Program-made: the position numbers and the translations under genes | In this document: positions 23,713 to 24,943 of the stretch, piece after piece | Numbering within the stretch: position 1 is the stretch's first letter | Layout of the letters: each line of letters begins with the position of its first letter | Assembly (NCBI GenBank): GCA_034432155.1 | Contig: DAOUCP010000141.1 | Coordinates: forward strand, 1 to 24,943 | Length of the DNA stretch: 24,943 nucleotides | Source: DAOUCP01 sp034432155 | Lineage (GTDB): Bacteria; Chloroflexota; Anaerolineae; Epilineales; Epilineaceae | Reading direction: 5' to 3' | The notes under the pieces: generated by a model | Told to the model about the DNA's origin: nothing | Databases searched by the model: none | Seen by the model: only the letters and a program-made list of their open reading frames with translations

Positions 23713-24943
23713 TCAGCGTCGGCCAACATCGTGATTGGCTGCCAAGAACGGCAGCTGCAGCTCGTACCCAGGGGCAACCATGGTAGCCCGCGTGGTTGCC
23801 GTAGCGCCAACCTCCTCGGTCGCGGTGGCCGTCGCTTCCTCGGTCGGCGGCAGCGATGGAGTTGCCGAGGGGGTCGCCTCGGCGGTGACCGTCGGCACCG
23901 GCGGCGTCAGCGTGGCCGCGAAATCGGCACAGAACCCGGGGTTCGCCGGCGGATAAATGCAAATCATCGGGCTCACCTGTCGTAACTCGAAGAAGTCACC
24001 GCTCTTGTAGTAAAGGCCCAGGGAGAACTCGCGCGCCAGCGGCACGATCCCCAGCTCCGCGCCACGCTTCACCCGCACTTTGTAGCTGAACGTGTGCCCC
24101 CCCGGCGGCGCCGGCGGCACGATGTCCCAGCCGATTTCGTTCAGGAATCGCTCCGGCTCTTTCGGGGATGCCGAACCGACCACGTACTCGAAGCGTTCGT
24201 GCAGGCCATCCGTCAGCCGAAGCTTCTCGAGCTGCTCACTGCCGACAAGGGCATCGGCCATGGGCCCCAGTCGATCGGGGATATCCTCACCGTTGTCCCG
24301 CTGGGAGCTGCGCTGTTGGTCGGCACAGCCGGCCAGCCGACCGGCCGCGTCTTCGAGGGCGAACACGGCGATGGTGACCCCGGCGGATCGGGCATCCCGG
24401 CAGGCGGCGTTGACGTCCCGCTCGGCGCCGGTGAAGGGCGCACCGGTGTCGAGAATCAGGATCAGCTTCATGGTCTCGGTCGGCGCGGCGGCTGCGGCCA
24501 GCAGTTCCGTGGCCTTGTCGATGGCTTCGCCCAGGGCTCGCGCGCTGGGATTGGGCGTCGTCGCGAAGCGACCGATGGCTGCGGTGAGTGCTCGCTTGCC
24601 ACCGTCGCCGCCTTGCAGCTCGGTGTTCACGAGCACATTGGAGTTGTACAGAATCATCCCGCCCCGCGTGCCGTTGCTGTAGTCCATGTTCTCTACGAAG
24701 GCGGTCAGACCATCCCGGATGTTGGCAATCAGCTGCCGTCCCGTCCGCCCCGACGGCTGGGTGTTGACCGTGTTTTCGACCAGCAGGAAGAAATCGGCGG
24801 TCCGCTTCTGCGTGGCACACTGGTAGTCGACATCGACGCGCACGTCGATGACCCCGCCGTCGAGGGGCACGATGCGTGGAGCAGCCGTTCGCCCGTAGCG
24901 GGGGTTACAGGGGTAGACAAGCTGTGTGGGACGGGCGACGACA
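23713..24943 (-). CDS. Partial von Willebrand A-like surface protein with degenerate MIDAS
   Basis: The gene is open to the window edge, so its start is missing; 409 C-terminal residues are visible. A GTG at 24870 is possible but is preceded by at least 24 in-frame codons reading like protein. The visible part starts with a beta segment, then a VWA fold: TADFFLLVENTVN, FVENMDYSNGTRGGMILYN, ALGEAIDKATELL, LILILDTGAPFTGAE and DARSAGVTIAVFALED. The metal site that normally reads DxSxS is ENTVN, so metal-dependent adhesion is doubtful. A beta domain follows (GHTFSYKVRVKRG). A Thr/Pro/Glu-rich linker then leads to the end, which contains LQLPFL. The linker and LPF-type end suggest an extracellular or cell-surface protein. 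The next gene follows after 66 bases and may be co-transcribed. Confidence 0.75.
   Translation of the reverse strand, partial: VVARPTQLVYPCNPRYGRTAAPRIVPLDGGVIDVRVDVDYQCATQKRTADFFLLVENTVNTQPSGRTGRQLIANIRDGLTAFVENMDYSNGTRGGMILYNSNVLVNTELQGGDGGKRALTAAIGRFATTPNPSARALGEAIDKATELLAAAAAPTETMKLILILDTGAPFTGAERDVNAACRDARSAGVTIAVFALEDAAGRLAGCADQQRSSQRDNGEDIPDRLGPMADALVGSEQLEKLRLTDGLHERFEYVVGSASPKEPERFLNEIGWDIVPPAPPGGHTFSYKVRVKRGAELGIVPLAREFSLGLYYKSGDFFELRQVSPMICIYPPANPGFCADFAATLTPPVPTVTAEATPSATPSLPPTEEATATATEEVGATATTRATMVAPGYELQLPFLAANHDVGRR

Overview
The window is GC-rich and very densely coded. It holds twelve protein genes in two convergent blocks, and no RNA gene, CRISPR array, transposase or phage gene was seen. 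The best guess for the organism is a member of the Chloroflexota. Reasons are the high GC, secreted proteins ending in a short C-terminal LPL-like motif after Pro/Ser/Thr-rich linkers, WsaF-like glycosyltransferases with an added beta-rich domain, and System II cytochrome c synthesis genes. This is a judgement from style of sequence, not from a marker gene.

Plus-strand block (94-8624). Six genes run head to tail with start/stop overlaps or short gaps: ResB-like and CcsA-like subunits of the System II cytochrome c synthase; an AmmeMemoRadiSam radical SAM enzyme with a twin-arginine signal; a lipoprotein fusing the MEMO and AMMECR1 components; a large membrane protein with a central spermidine-synthase-like domain; and a secreted protein of unknown function. 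The striking point is that the radical SAM partner and the MEMO-AMMECR1 partner both carry export signals, so this copy of the still unexplained AmmeMemoRadiSam system appears to work outside the cytoplasmic membrane. It sits beside a haem-attachment machine, and the radical SAM protein itself has a CAACH sequence near its N-terminus.

Minus-strand block (8865-24943, read from high to low coordinates). It begins with a partial, von Willebrand A-like surface protein that runs off the window, then a secreted 941-residue protein resembling a glycoside hydrolase. A candidate promoter for a leaderless message follows, and then four consecutive glycosyltransferase-type proteins with overlapping or nearly abutting ends. 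The block ends with an HPr-kinase-like P-loop protein. All four glycosyltransferase-type proteins carry a beta-rich C-terminal module, and three end in a tail with the pattern RPW-x16-YG. One of the four has lost the catalytic half of its glycosyltransferase fold. The block looks like a cell-surface polysaccharide locus.

Across both blocks, loops and interdomain linkers of unrelated proteins contain in-frame short tandem repeats. Periods are 24, 36, 39, 42 or 48 bp, with 39 bp (13 codons) seen in four genes. The only sizeable gap between genes, 8625-8864, lies between the converging blocks and also contains a decayed 30-bp repeat.
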